From Xylaria sp. FL1777 (taxonomy: Eukaryota > Ascomycota > Sordariomycetes > Xylariales > Xylariaceae): DNA of 64,000 nucleotides. Positions 10,426 to 23,569 of the stretch are shown piece by piece. Below the pieces are notes generated by a model that saw nothing but the letters and a program-made list of their open reading frames with translations, was not told where the DNA came from and made no database searches. The position numbers and the translations under genes were made by a program. Within the stretch, counting starts at the first letter, position 1; each line of letters opens with the position of its first letter. The stretch covers positions 124,001-188,000 of the forward strand of contig MU400543.1 in NCBI GenBank assembly GCA_022578965.1. Direction: 5' to 3'.

Positions 10426-13400
10426 ATCCTTTCCTTTCATCGTCCTTCCAGTTAATCGAATGCTGTCCTTTTACTCAGTACACTGGTGGCTCTGATGTCG
10501 CATCGACATCTGTCATCGGTGACACAAACTTGTGTTCATGTGACGGTCATTTGTTAGTTGCCTGGGACGGTACCTATACTAGATAGACACTTACTAGCAC
10601 ATGCTGGATTGAATCCAGTCCAGGCGGTTGTTACTGCTACTCTCGACGTCGAAGGGATGAGGACGGTAAGTAAAGACAGAATGAAAAGTTGACCCACCTA
10701 GACTAGACTATACTACATCCGCAGCTTTTGATGTCACTGTCACTGTTGCTGTTGGTCGTTATCTCTTGTCCTACCGGATACTTATGTCATATTTCTTGTA
10801 ATGTGTCGTGTTACGTCAACACAACACTCAATAGACCGACCACCATGTAGGTGTGTGTAATACGCTGGTAATACCCGAGTATCGTCGTTGTTGGTTTACG
10901 GTAGTGGAGGGACTTAGACTTGTTAGTTGTAACTAGTTACTGTTTCTCCTTACCTACGCAGGCAGGTTATTTGTTATTTGCGAGAGGATTCCTCTACGAC
11001 GAGTGAGTGGGTCTTTAGTCGGCACGTAGGATGAATGTCTTGCGTCACACAGAGATTCTAGCCAGTCAATGTCTCAAGCGTTACAGGATGAAAGGAACTA
11101 AAGCCTGGATCGTCTTTCTTCTCTTCTTTCTTTGCTTCGTGGTCTGATGCGGCCTGACGCGGTCTGATCTCGGAAGTGGCGGACGGCGTGGGCGGAATCG
11201 GAATCGCGAAGGAACATTGACTCCTATGATTCGCACTATGTCTACGAATAGCTCTGAACAAGCGACCCGGTGACGAAGCTAGACGAACTGCCCATAACTG
11301 ACGATTGGAGTAGTTATACTATTATATTTAGACTGTTCCAACGGGTGCGCTATCTTGCGCCGTATTGAGTGACAGTCAGTCGACAACGTATATTATTATT
11401 TGGGGGTTTCAAGTTGGTGAGCCTGGTGTGGAGAAGAAATACGTACTGCGTAGCAGTTAGTGTACGTAAGTATAGAGGCAAGATGATAATGATGGTGGTG
11501 AAGATGGTGGATGGCGTGTCGGATGGTCCCGACACTTGGCCAAAATCTGATTTCAATGCACATGATCTCGTCGAGTCAAAGTCGACATGGGGCACCAACG
11601 GACCATGCACACACACATACTTACTCAGGTGTGCAGTCAATGAGTGTATATATATACTATCAATCAATCAATTGATATATTGTCAGCTGGTTCCAGGACC
11701 TAAATGTTATTTAAGTAAGTACATGTAGGTAAGTAAAGTAATCGTCAATCCAACTGGTTCTACCTAGTTAGTAATGGGCACTACAGTAGGTGCACACGTG
11801 CATGCAGAAGCGGATGCAGCTCAGGTTACTGTACTGAGGTTAATATTCTCATAGGCTATATAGCATTGGGTACACTGCATGGATAGGTACGCATAGTACT
11901 CATGGTTTTACTGGACTACCTGGTACCTATTTGCGTTGTTCCTCACAAGATCTACCTACCTATATGACCTATATGTACGCACTTACTAAGTCCACCTACA
12001 GTAGGTACACAGTCTTCCTGCAGGAATATGCCGTGCATACTAAGTACTGTACTGCGTATAAGGTATGCTACGTACTCAAGTATCTACTGGGCACCAATGC
12101 CTGCAACCCCGCGACTTATTGACCACGACTTATTGACCACCTATTCCGGTGTATTATTGAGTTCTACGACGCCCATTGAAGATGGTCACTCGATTGGCTC
12201 CCTAGCCATCAATATATCTCCCTCTTAAAGCAACACCCCCTGTCGATAGGTAACCCATACGCATGCGTATACTGTACGCAGTACTCGTCCCCGCGCCCTC
12301 CCTCCTGGGCTATGCTATGCATCGGAGCCGACAAGCGTCGACAATCCGACTCGCTCAATCATGGGGCAAACCGAATCGGGGGCCGTGAGCGCTTGGCCCG
12401 ACTGGAATGCGCTCCAATGTTCGCTTCCGTTGGTTTCCTTGCTTGCGCAAATACGCATTCCAGGCTGCCGCTGTCCAGTCTAGTTCATAGTATTGTATTT
12501 TTTTCGTTCCCTTTCTTTCTAGTTTTGTTTCCGTCTTCCGTCGCGTTTCCTCGCAGCCGTCACGCTGATTGGTCTCCCTCGCTTGCAGCGTCTATTGCTC
12601 GTACATAGGTGGAATGAGGTTTGCTCGCTGTGCGATGAACTTTTCTTTTACGAGGCATAATTTAGTCCCTAGCGTATAAAGACATTTCGTCGGGTGTGCC
12701 AGGTATTACAGTACGTGTCCTGGGATTGGAAAGCAGCATGCCTTCCCGACACGGCGGACCCAGGGTGCAACATCGTTAGCAATGTCTGGCCCCGGCTGTT
12801 GAAATCGCATGACGAGACTGGTCGGACTCGTACACACCACTGCCAACACCCAACACGCCGAAACCTAACTGGTTCGGCTGTCCCGTTAGCCGCTGATACT
12901 TGATCAGAACCGCAAACCAACCAGCTCCCTACACTGGCTAGCTGACTTCTTTTTTTTTTTTGCGCCTCCCTATTGTGGTATGTTGGATGTTGATTTTGAT
13001 CCCATCAATTCTCGACTTGAAAACTTGATTATACCATGCGCCGTTTGGAAGGACGTCTCCCGAAATGCGCATCCTTAGCTGCTAAGCGGGGTTTGTCGCA
13101 TCCTTCCAGAGGAGGTAGGTACATAGGTGTACGTACGGTGTAGTCTGGATAGGTGGCAGATTCAAGGGAGGTTATCCGAAAGTTGACGTCAAGTTACCCA
13201 TGCCCCCCCGGTTCTGTAGGGTTCAGCAGCGTACGCTACAGTGCTGGGCAGTAAATACGATCTACGCTGGGGTGCGCAAATAGAAATTCGCCGATGGACG
13301 ACAAAAATAACAGGACAACCCAAAGGGCACACATCCTTGCATGCGTGGGAGGCTTGGCTGACTGCCCCCCCGGTCTTCCCGCCTTGCTCCACCGAGCCAC

Positions 13401-13772
13401 ACCAGGGTCGCCCTTGTAGTGGGAAAAGTCAAAAGACTGCGCTCAGCCGAGCCAGGGAGCGTAGGTCTCGCCATGCTATCCAGTAGTGTACGCAGTAGGC
13501 TTCTTGCTAGGGGCCGAAGTGTAGTGTATACTAGATCCATCCATGTTACGTCACGCCCCGTTCGCTCCAGTCTCTCTGCCGTGGCATGGCAGGCGGAGCA
13601 ACGGGGTTTAAGTACGAATGCAGATACCTATCATGCTGACCCTAGTCCTTGCTGGCGGCCTAGATGAACAGCCTTGTGATACCCCAGCCAAGGGCCCATT
13701 AAGTATATGAGATGTCTCTTCCCGAGGTCTCCATGTTTGATTACATCCATTCCCTTGCATGGCGCTGTCATT

Positions 13773-15989
13773 ATGCTCTCTCGATCAGGTCTGAGTATTC
13801 GAAAGCTCATACCCAACCGGCGGTTGAGTGATGAGGACTTGGGTGGAGTCCAACTGAAGAAAGAAGATAGTCTCCTGGTTTCGTGGACGGACCAAGATGG
13901 TGGCGGGAGTCTCTATGCGGCAAACAGACGTTCTAGTCGCAAAAAGCAAGCTCCGGCCCCGATCATAGCCACGAGCCCTCTGACCCATTCCGATATCTTA
14001 AGGCCACTACCGCCGCTTCCGAGCGAGACACCACGTTCCTCAGCAAGCTCTTCGTGTAGATGTGACCTTCATGCCAGGTGCGATTGCCCACTACTGAATT
14101 GGAAGAGAAGGTCGCCTCTTTATTCAATATCATCAGGGGAAACCAGCGAAGACCCTACATTGCTGTCTTGTGTCAACAGTACCGATCCGGATGACACACT
14201 CACACATCATATACCAAAATCTCGGTTTAACTCGTTCAGCGACGCCAAGAGTGAGGAAGAGGTGACTCAGGCTTCGCCTCCTAAAGAACAGGACAAAGTA
14301 GAAGCGGTTAAGGATCAACAATCGGAGGGAACTTTATCGCAGGAGCTCTCCAACGACGTCAGACAATTTATGCAAGAGGCCGAGGACGCTTTCAAAGTTA
14401 TCGGCGCTACCTTGTCGGAAGTACACGTTAGCCAAGCTACCGTCTTTCAGACTACAAAGGCAAGCTCCTCGGGTGTACCTCACGACATAGAGCCTCCGCC
14501 ACCTACTCCACCCCCAAAGGAAACCCCAGTATCGCTTTCAAAGAGCCCTCCGGCCAAAGCACCGTCCATGTTTAGCTCTTCTCCTAAGAAACCGTCCAAG
14601 GACGACTCTCCTTCACAGACACCTAAGAGGAAGAATTCCAAGAAATTCAGGAGAGCAAGATCTATGAGGCCAACACGGAAACCTACCACGCCGAAACAGG
14701 CGGTCAAAAGCGGTCCAAGATGGACACTAACAGAAAATGTCTCAGAATTACTCACGGGCAAGCTGTTTCACAGGATAGAAGCAGATGAGATGCTCACACC
14801 TGATCAGATTGAGGCGTTTAAACAACAGAGGATAACGAAGCTCCAAGTGGAGAAAATGGCGGAGGCTCTGGAACAGGAACTAGCAGCCATGGAGCCCTTC
14901 CACTTTGACAGTCCGCCAGCACGCGTTGGGTCGGCAGGTGTCAAGACGGCCATGACCATGCCGGTGGAAGAAAAGCCTGTGAGTGCGTTTGCCTCAGACA
15001 TGGTACAGCGAGACTTTTTGTTTGAGAGACAGCATAAGAGTAACACCTTTCCTCTTCCTCCCCGTCACCGACCAGTATTGCATAAGAGCAATACAAACTC
15101 CACCACATCATCGAGACACGTAAGGTCTTCATCACGCAGAATAATGACAGAGCTCCCCATCATACCTGAAACTAGCATCACGCCACGAACAAGCGGGGAC
15201 CTCTACTTTAGCAACGACTCCGACGCATCCCTCGGCAACACCTCCACTTCAGAATACGTATACCTTCCATCCCCACGATTCTCTTTAATCACGCCTGCTT
15301 TCCAGCATGGGCCCATTCGACTATCTAAATGTGATCTGCTACCAGATGTGAGACTCGGCCACGATGAGAGTCTCGACTGGACGGCGTTCCAGATGGCGAT
15401 CTCCGGCGGCGCTGGTGACCTGTTCTCAGACAGTGACGACGCGCTATACCGAAGGGAAGAAGAGGAGATCGCCGATATTACAGAGTGGTGGGATTCGTGG
15501 CACTTCGAAAGCACGGGGGAGCTCGTCACCAGCGACTCCGAAGCCTCAAGCCCCAGGAGCACACTCTCCGGAGATGAGATCCCCGACCTCTCCTATAGCG
15601 AGATTGAGAGCGACAACGCGAACAGTCCGCGTCTGAGATGGCGGGATGCGCAATCTAAAACCGGGGTTCCGGGCCTGCAGCTCGACCTCGACTTTACAGA
15701 GGAGAAAAAGCGCACATCGTCGCAGTACCTTAAGGGCGGGCGGGGTAACACAAACGACACATGGCGACAGGACGGTGAGAAGAAGCAAGTTACGGCCAAC
15801 CGCCAAAGTGTGAACAGCCTACCGCCTAGCCCGATGCTCGACTTACGGGTCATCCGAAGCGATAGTGGCGACGATCTAGACGTCGTGCCCATGGGATACA
15901 ATCTAGGGCATGACTTAGGCGACTTTTTGAAGTGGGAAGCCGAACATGCGTTTGCCGGCGACTTCAGCTCACCGCACCGGCTGATGTAG
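13773..15989 (+). CDS. Conserved fungal disordered protein, function unknown
   Basis: A single-exon frame of 738 residues. The frame is open further upstream, with another ATG at 13707, but I chose the ATG at 13773 (MLSRSGLSIRKLIPNRRLS) because what precedes it lacks coding character. The protein is mostly low-complexity: Ser, Pro, Asp and Glu rich, with proline runs (PPPTPPPK near residues 240-247), a Cys-rich CRCDLHARCDC patch near 115-125 and a basic stretch (KRKNSKKFRRARSMRPTRK) near 290-310. One ordered-looking, probably conserved block lies at about 315-365 (RWTLTENVSELLTGKLFHRI, then DEMLTPDQIEAFKQQRI), predicted helical. I believe proteins with this block recur in Pezizomycotina as uncharacterised, but I know no function. 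Many SP/TP sites suggest phospho-regulation. The gene stands alone, with a 5.6 kb spacer upstream. Confidence 0.82.
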   Translation: MLSRSGLSIRKLIPNRRLSDEDLGGVQLKKEDSLLVSWTDQDGGGSLYAANRRSSRKKQAPAPIIATSPLTHSDILRPLPPLPSETPRSSASSSCRCDLHARCDCPLLNWKRRSPLYSISSGETSEDPTLLSCVNSTDPDDTLTHHIPKSRFNSFSDAKSEEEVTQASPPKEQDKVEAVKDQQSEGTLSQELSNDVRQFMQEAEDAFKVIGATLSEVHVSQATVFQTTKASSSGVPHDIEPPPPTPPPKETPVSLSKSPPAKAPSMFSSSPKKPSKDDSPSQTPKRKNSKKFRRARSMRPTRKPTTPKQAVKSGPRWTLTENVSELLTGKLFHRIEADEMLTPDQIEAFKQQRITKLQVEKMAEALEQELAAMEPFHFDSPPARVGSAGVKTAMTMPVEEKPVSAFASDMVQRDFLFERQHKSNTFPLPPRHRPVLHKSNTNSTTSSRHVRSSSRRIMTELPIIPETSITPRTSGDLYFSNDSDASLGNTSTSEYVYLPSPRFSLITPAFQHGPIRLSKCDLLPDVRLGHDESLDWTAFQMAISGGAGDLFSDSDDALYRREEEEIADITEWWDSWHFESTGELVTSDSEASSPRSTLSGDEIPDLSYSEIESDNANSPRLRWRDAQSKTGVPGLQLDLDFTEEKKRTSSQYLKGGRGNTNDTWRQDGEKKQVTANRQSVNSLPPSPMLDLRVIRSDSGDDLDVVPMGYNLGHDLGDFLKWEAEHAFAGDFSSPHRLM

Positions 15990-18733
15990 AACTACGATAT
16001 TTTGCTCGCTGATTGGATTCATCGGCGGGCTACTAGGTATAACTGCTATCTGACTGCTATCTACTTGTCGGGGTATGTATGGGGATATAATGGATCGGGC
16101 GTATGGAATGTCTGGGAATAAATGCGAGTGATACCCTCAGCGATGATGACGATATAGAAAATATCTTTAGGCTTAACTATGCCTAGACAATTCAATAGGT
16201 AGCTACACCGTCGTGCTAAACGAATACAAAGCCGCGCCCTCAGATACCCATTTCATGATCATGTGCTCTCTCTAGTGTGTCAGTCAGACTATCTAGTGAT
16301 TTTTCACTGTACTCTCTCAGCAATGAAATAAAGTGATTGGCCAGAAGATGTGTAGCAAACGTCGCGTCTATGATCAATCATGTCCAAAGCCTAGATAGTA
16401 AGTCTAGCGGTCAGTCAGTATTGACTCACGGGGACAGGGATGTGTGCTGGCGACGAAAACCACCTCGTATCTGTCGGACAACCAATATCGAACCTTAGAA
16501 GGGTAGGGATAGGTATTCTCGTGATCAGCTCAGCAGCATACATACTACACACAGCCCACCACCGCAAAAGGCCCCCCGACTGGTTCGTTCCACGGGATTG
16601 GTACCTAAGGGAGCAGGCCTATGCTTATTGTATGTAGCAATGTGTCCTTGTCCTTCTCCCTTTCCTCAATATTGAATATTGCTGTGAATACCATGTATTA
16701 GTAGGTTTCTATTTATTTTATTTTTAACCTATGACGCTTTCGGATTTCCAGCGATAATGTTCTTTCACAACGTTGAAGTTTGTCTCCGGCATGAGGACTC
16801 ATGTAGGTATGCATCTGCACTTATGTACTGTAGGTACACCTATATAACCTTCTCTGGGCGGGATTCTGCCGGTACTAAGTAAGCCTACCAGTTAGTGCCC
16901 GCTGGGCGATAGCCTAGTGGGTATCCACTGAGTCCGGGCACACTACCGAGATCGATGGAGGACCCCAAAACAACTTGTGAGGCAACAACGAGGCAAGAGA
17001 TCGACAGCCAAATCACAATGACAAATCCGTAAGGCTGCACTGATGACTCGTATCTCGTTCTCGTGGGATAGGCGAGATTGACACGCCCAAGTTCCCGGAG
17101 ACGAACGAAGCGAGCTCCCTCGGCAATATTACAAAACGACAACTACGAAAACGACGGTTACGTCGTAGCCCCAGGCCTCCGGCTATATCCCGAAATCCCC
17201 TGCTCTACCCGTGTAGCTTGACATTTGTCAGATGCCGAGGTGCATGATTAAGGTAGCGGGATGTTAAGGTAGTATCAGTGCAGGTGTGCAATGCGAAGGG
17301 ATAAGTAGGTAGGTGAGTAAGTGAGTAAGTAAGTGTACCGGTGGGGGTGTGGCGACGAGGACCGCGCTGGCCCGGAGACGATTTGATAATCGAATGAGTA
17401 TATGTGCGTAATAGAAGAGAAGAAGCACAGCTGAGACAGATAATCTGGCGATGTGACCCCTCCTCCTATTTAAATATACCAGGAAAGTTGCAGGCAATAA
17501 GTTACACTTAATAGCTGCAACGGTTCTTCTATTGCGTTCGCGATTCATGTTTGTGTCTTGCCCTCGGAGTGCTTCTCTTATATTCTAGCTTCAATAAAGC
17601 CACTCAAAAGTTTTCTCACAGCCCTTTCTTCCCACTATTTCGGAAATGTTGAGACATGTTTGCTCTAGTGACAACGACACTTATTAGTTCAGCTTAGCCA
17701 TAACCCTGTGAGCCGTTATTTATACATAGTCGGTAGCTTGGGCCTCTCTGGGGATATTGCTTAGACTATTTCTGTGTATATATCTTATAGTAGACATATA
17801 GGTCCATACCTCAACCTACCGTACCCTTATTATCGATAATGATACATGGGAGATGGAGTAATATTAACAGAACAAAAAAAAAGAAGGGGGAAAATGAGGA
17901 TAATTTTGCAATTGGTATCTACAATTATCCGCCGTATTGTCAGAGTCCTTGGTGGAAATATGAAGGAAGGGCGTTCTGAGATACAGTAGATACCGTGAGA
18001 TTCACCATCCTCTTACTACTGTGGCAGTTTGATTATATAAGTGGCCAGGTACTAGGATCTTCTCCTCACGGCGCACGAACCGTGCTATACATTTGAATCT
18101 ACCCCAACAACACCAGAGGCACATCGAAACTACTCTGAAAATATACATACGCAGTTATAATGTTAAACAGCCACTTAAAGCGATCAGAGTTAAGTTTAAA
18201 AGGGGGGGCCACGTCTCCCTCCTACTATGCCTCAGCTAAAGGCCGACAAAGATTAGAACGCCGCCTGCAACCAAGGTCGCATAAGGTTGACGGTACTGGC
18301 TCCCCAACCTGCGAGAGGTGCCACTAAACTACGAAAGCCGTGTACTTTCGAATAAGCTAGACGGGCAGAATGATTAGCCAGACACTACCAGACACTATTC
18401 TCGTTATTCTTGGTGTTTTTCTGGGTTTGGGGACTTCTGCTTTACCAGAGTTCCGTCAAGAGTTCCGTCAAGAGGTCCGTCCATCCCGAATTTATCAAAA
18501 TCGCCATCCCCGGTCTGCGTAATCTCCTTCCGTATACATTTTCCCGGCCGGACGGTCATGATACCAACCTGGCGGTGTCTTGCTCAAAGCCAAACTCTAT
18601 CTAAGAAGCCCCTGCTCCAACATCGGCCAGGTCTGGACGATCAACAAATATCCACTCATCTTAACTGCGTCATGCCTCTAGCTTTGGTGATATGGGCTGG
18701 CCTTTACTGACCGCGAACAATGTCCACCTGCGA
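15990..18733. other. Spacer upstream of the GH43 gene
   Basis: About 2.7 kb with no supported gene. Short frames at 16885-17142 and 17264-17548 (minus) and at 18410-18604 (plus) have no recognisable product. A GTAAGT/GTAGGT-rich run lies near 17300-17335, a G7 run near 18205, and a partial tandem repeat of TTCCGTCAAGAG at about 18450-18476. Confidence 0.45.
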
Positions 18734-20193
18734 ATGGCGTTTACTCGGGTCTTATTCTGGCTCCTGTCACTAGGAGGACTCATAGCCATGCATCAACCCT
18801 ACGATGATTCCATACTCACCCTTACGTCCTTCGGGACGCCGGACCCGTTTATCAAGAGCTTCTGTGGTCGATATTATCTAGTGAGCTAGGTGTAAGAACC
18901 GCTTTCGAGCATCACTCGCTAACAATAAATCTAGACATACACTGCAGGAGACAGAATTGAGATTTGGTCCTCAAACAGTCTCGTGGACATAGAAGCATCC
19001 GGGGTCAGACATCACGTATGGTACGCAAATGAGCCCGGGGCTGATCATAGGATTATATCACATGAATTAGCAGCCACTCTTGCGAATCTCGAGCTAAGCC
19101 AACTTCTAGGAAACCACCACACGCAACAAACCACTCGGCGGATATATGGGCTCCGGAACTCCATGCGCTCCGCGGCCGATGGTACATCTACTACGCAGCG
19201 GCGGACCCGAAAAAGGGCAACAAAAGCCACCGTATATATGTGTTAGCCGGGCCGCCGGCGACGGAAGCCCCCTGTTCGGGGCAATGGGAGTTTCTGGGGC
19301 GAATACAGCACATGCCAGACCAGTGGGCAATAGACGGAACGGTATTCGAACTTGAGGACCAGCTGTACCTCGCATATTCGGGCTGGCCCCTCGACAGTAG
19401 CGAACTACACCGTCCCAGTGACGACTACATCAGACACACGAACCCGCTACAGCAGAATCTAGGCAACATTGACCAAGAGAGCGAGCACCACGAACACCAC
19501 GTCAACGCGAGCAGCGGAGGTAACGCGACGACGACGACCGCCGATACCTCGGGGCTCGTACAGCAGCTCTTCCTAATGCGCCTCAGCGACCCGTCGACGG
19601 CCGGCAGCAGGCCCGTGACCATCAGCCTGCCGCAGCAGCCGTGGGAGATCACGCGCGACCACAACGGCGACCACGCCATCAACGAAGGGCCGCAGTGGCT
19701 GGCGTCGCCCGACGGGCGGTGGCGCGGGCTCGTGTACTCGTGCGCGGGGTCCTGGACGCACGAGTACAAGATGGCGACGCTGCGGTACCGCGGCGGCGAG
19801 CCACTGGAGGCGTCGTCCTGGCAGAAGTCGAGGGCGCCGCTGCTCCAGACGCGCAAGCGCTCGGGGCCGGGGCCCTTCGGCCCGGGCCACGGCAGCTTCC
19901 TCGACCTCGGCGACGGCGACATCATCGCCGTCTACCATGCCACCGACGGCCCGGACGACGGCTGGGGGAACAGGAGGGCGCGCGTCCAGCGCGTCACCTT
20001 CACCGAGCAAGGGCCGTACATGGGGAAGTCGTTTGGCGTTGACGGACCGCCTAGGCAGGGCGGGCTCGTGGCGAGATTCATGGCCAAGCTGGGCAGGAAG
20101 AAGAAGAAAACTGCATTGACGGAGACGGGGGGCTTGAGGGCTTTCTTGGAGGCGAGGCGCGTGGAGAATCAAGCCCACATGGCTGAGATGTGA
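18734..20193 (+). CDS. Secreted GH43 glycoside hydrolase, arabinan-degrading type
   Basis: Inverting five-bladed beta-propeller hydrolase, probably releasing arabinose from arabinan or arabinoxylan outside the cell. Three exons, 18734-18880, 18935-19020 and 19110-20193, are joined by GT-AG introns of 54 and 89 bp to give 438 residues. The N terminus (MAFTRVLFWLLSLGGLIA) is a signal peptide. All three GH43 acids are visible: the general base in GTPDPF (about residue 39), the pKa-modulating Asp in WAIDGTVF, and the general acid Glu in INEGPQWL. DIWAPELH and GPGHGSF are further family blocks. The pattern resembles subfamily 26 exo-arabinofuranosidases; this subfamily call is inference. Odd points are a low-complexity His/Asn/Thr insert between the second and third acids, a basic KLGRKKKK tail, and a sharp GC rise at about 19600-20000 that creates long shadow frames on the other strand. 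Confidence 0.88.
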
Positions 20194-23100
20194 TGGGGGC
20201 GTTGGAGAGAATGCGGTGCGATTTGCTAATGCATTGGAATTTCATCCTTGATTTAGATAGCGCTCTATGTTATTCATTTTTTTCCAGGTCCTTTTCCTTT
20301 GACTATTGTGTGCTCGCGTCTACCGGTGTACTTGCTTGCTCACGTACGTAGGTATTCTTCTATGTATCTAGTTTTCTAATCTACCTAGTAGAAAGATGTT
20401 AAGGGTTCAATATATTTGTCATTGTATACACCCCCCTTGCCGACAACCGCGTCAATACCACCCACGAACCCTGTTATCGAAGACGGATAATTGTTGGTGG
20501 TATGCAGCGGCAGCGGCTCTGCTATCCGCTTCTTGCTGGCAGCCGACTGGTATGGTCCCTATCGTACCACCGGAAACGGGTCACCAAATATCCAATGCGC
20601 CCGTCAATACAGTTGGGGGCTATGCTGAAAAACACCAACCGTTGATGTCTTTGTTGGTAGGCAGGCAAGCGCTTAAAAGCCATTTGGGGCATCTAAGCGT
20701 TGCATGCATACATGCATGACTAGGGCTCGGGATCGAGGCAGGTAGGTAGGTATATGCCGATGTGATATTGGTTTTACAACTGCCAATAACTGGGGAATAC
20801 TGAAAACCAATAAGTCTCGTATTACATCAGCTGAACGATAGACGATGATAACTACCTGCTGGGAGGCTGTGGAGCACGGGACGATACTTGTCACCCCTTT
20901 GCACAGCTGAATGCTGGATTAGGTAGGTACTTATTAGGTTACCGGAAAGTCTCATATCCTCCATCTCCTGGATGGGAAAAGGGCTGAGGTCGTCAAGTAG
21001 GTACATAAGTGGGCAGTTGTCGCATGATTCCGAATACCTACGCATACATGTGTAGCTGAGCTATGACAACCCACATCAATGTCACCGCAGCGTTCCACCG
21101 CATCTGAATACCCCAAAGGGCGTGACTACGAGAAGCACCATGCATATTTTCTGCATTGGTAGGTACTCTATTTTTGGTAGTTTCCACAGCAAACCAAGCA
21201 CATCATCCATGGCCAATGTATCCGTAACCGGAGCCAGTTCAGCCGCAAACCTGAGATGCGTTGACGATTGAATACGTCGTAACCTTCACAGCATGCAAAA
21301 GGCTAGAGTCATATTGTTATAACGATGTCTCCTATGACGATGATAGATTTCATGATAGAAAGCAACCTCTCTAGACAACTGCTGTCGGGCAGAAACCTTT
21401 ATTGAAACGGTCTTGTGGATGTCGTCATGGCTACTGGGGCGCAGAGGATATCAATACCTATGTCTTAGATAGCGACTGAATTTACATGGGCATAGTTCTG
21501 ATTAATTTTCAGCCATTGTTCCGACTATTGAGCCAACAATAGCATTACTGGTAAATAGCATCTTACTTCTCACTGTAAGCATGAGCCGTATTGTTGCGAG
21601 CGTCTCATGGAAGACCAATACGGGAAAGACAGAGCCACGGAATGTGTCACCATGTGTGGTACAGGGACAACTGCAGGTAGAGATACAAACGGCAGATACA
21701 AACGGCTACAGCTTACGGAGAGTGAAACATTGATGCTGACAGTGGTGGATATGCGAAGTGAGAAGGATACGCGTGTTTGCCCTGGGATCAGGCACCATTG
21801 CGGAATTGATAAGAATAGACTGGAATTTTGTCTTGTAATAAAGGAGTAAAGCCGGGTTTAGTAGAGTGAATACGATGTTACATCACATCCGTGATCTCAG
21901 CATTGGAATAGTAGGTTCTCTGTGCCACGATCTGCTATGAAACTGGGTAGATAGAGAAATTCATGAATAACATCGTGACTGGCCTAAAGCCTATACACAT
22001 CCCCTCTTAGGTCATCCGCTGAGGCCTTTATACAATCTAGGTATTGAATCACTAAGCACGACATTCCCTCGACTTCTAAACATTGTTCAAATAGCATAGC
22101 TTGCCTTTCCAAGGCGTTGTCTCGCTTAGAGATCTTCTCCAGATTACAAAGGGAATTTCTAGATTACTTATCTGGATATACTGTCGGGGGTTTTTGGAAA
22201 TGCTATACTAGGCAATAAACGCGATGTCCCAACCAGAGCATAGCCTAACATAAAATCCCACAAGTTCTAGTGATACAAATCCAAATTCAGCGTGTAAATC
22301 ACTGCCCAACCAAGGCTCACCATCGACGATCGTGAGGATAACTTGAATATAATTTTTCGCCTTGAAGCTCCCATCTCACGAGACTCATCGTACTAGCCAC
22401 AGGGATCCGGAATATCGGCCTGTGTCCCATTACCTTCGATGGACTATAGTGTAAATTCATGATAGTTCCGGATCTAACTGCAAAAACTCATAACTTGATG
22501 CTCACTTCTTACGTTTGACGTCAACGTTGAACGTCGTCTCTGCTCTCACAAACGTTTATTATTATAACATGGGGCCCTATATGACAAAAATAGTGATCGT
22601 ATGTTATTAGTATTGTTAGTAAATGGTGTTTATTAGAGCCTTATGGGATTCTCGCACATTGTAACATATTTATGATGAATCTACGTCTTGACCGCTGTGG
22701 AGAGCTTCATAGCTACTTTGTCTTTAACTTGAGTACTGGCGCAAAAGGAATATAATATAGAATAGGGATCAAGACGATAAATGTCCAGGGGACCGAAGTG
22801 AGGGAGGGTGCCTGCGACTATAAATATAAATGAAAAAAAAAATATTTTGACCATCATTATCATACACCCTGGCTGAGCGTGATAGTCGATATATGTGCAG
22901 GCAGTCGACATAAGTCTCGGTTGAAGTCTTAGGCTACTGGGAAATGGTGGGTAACAACAAGGAGACTGGCAAGATCTTAGTATAACTAGACTACATGAGA
23001 TGTAATAAATCGGCAACACATAGTATCGGTAATTCTACGAATAAAGCTGCATCTCATGCAATTTTGGTAGGCATGCCTAAAGACTATGACTAGTTGTATA

Positions 23101-23569
23101 CATACATGAGTAAATAGATAGAAACCCCATAACAAACGGCGAACTTATTGTCTCAAACTTGAACACTGAGTAATTAACTCAATCAGAAGTTTGTTACTTA
23201 TCTCATGAATATTTTCACCATAACGTCTGAGAAAGAGGCGACTCGGTGATAGTTTTACGTTCAAGTCGTTAGGTTAGGTAGTCCCTCGCCTAAAACAAAA
23301 TTCGCAGTGGCGAAGAATAGCTCACTAACAGTACACGAAACCCTATTATTATTCTCTCATAGCTGGTCTGAACGAACGAAAGTATCTTCACGTTTCTCCT
23401 ATTCCAATACGTGTAAAGCAATCCGCCAGGCCCAGCCCATCGATATCCATGACTTCATCCCGTAGAGCCGAAAGGCTGTGATATGGATATCTCTCGTTGA
23501 CCTCTACGAGAGGTGCTGGGTCGTATTAGACATTAAGTGGGTTTTTCTTTTCTTGCTCCTTTTTCTTTT
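20194..23569. other. 3.4 kb spacer between GH43 and PIL1
   Basis: The two genes converge here, so the stretch contains both 3' ends. I see no supported gene. GTAGGT repeat blocks occur at 20741-20750 and about 20921-20930. From 22000 to 23400 the sequence is AT-rich. The frames at 21607-21849 (plus) and 22681-23019 (minus) are isolated and not recognisable. Confidence 0.45.

Larger units (their letters stand above)
8135..13772. other. 5.6 kb gene desert rich in simple repeats
   Basis: No coding region can be supported across this stretch. It holds a CA microsatellite (just left of 8219), a G-rich block at 8613-8643, a duplicated 12-mer at 9221-9244, a five-copy heptamer at 10391-10425, scattered GTAGGT/CCTACC blocks (for example 11951-11960 and 13111-13117) and a poly-T tract at 12949-12960. 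The longest open frame (9909-10364) has no family resemblance. It may be an extended promoter or UTR region of the gene at 13773, or a non-coding RNA locus. Confidence 0.5.

Noticed and set aside
19573..20178. 201-codon minus-strand frame opposite the GH43 gene
   Set aside because: Arg/Ala/Pro-rich composition is the typical antisense shadow of a GC-rich exon; the sense strand has all GH43 catalytic motifs.
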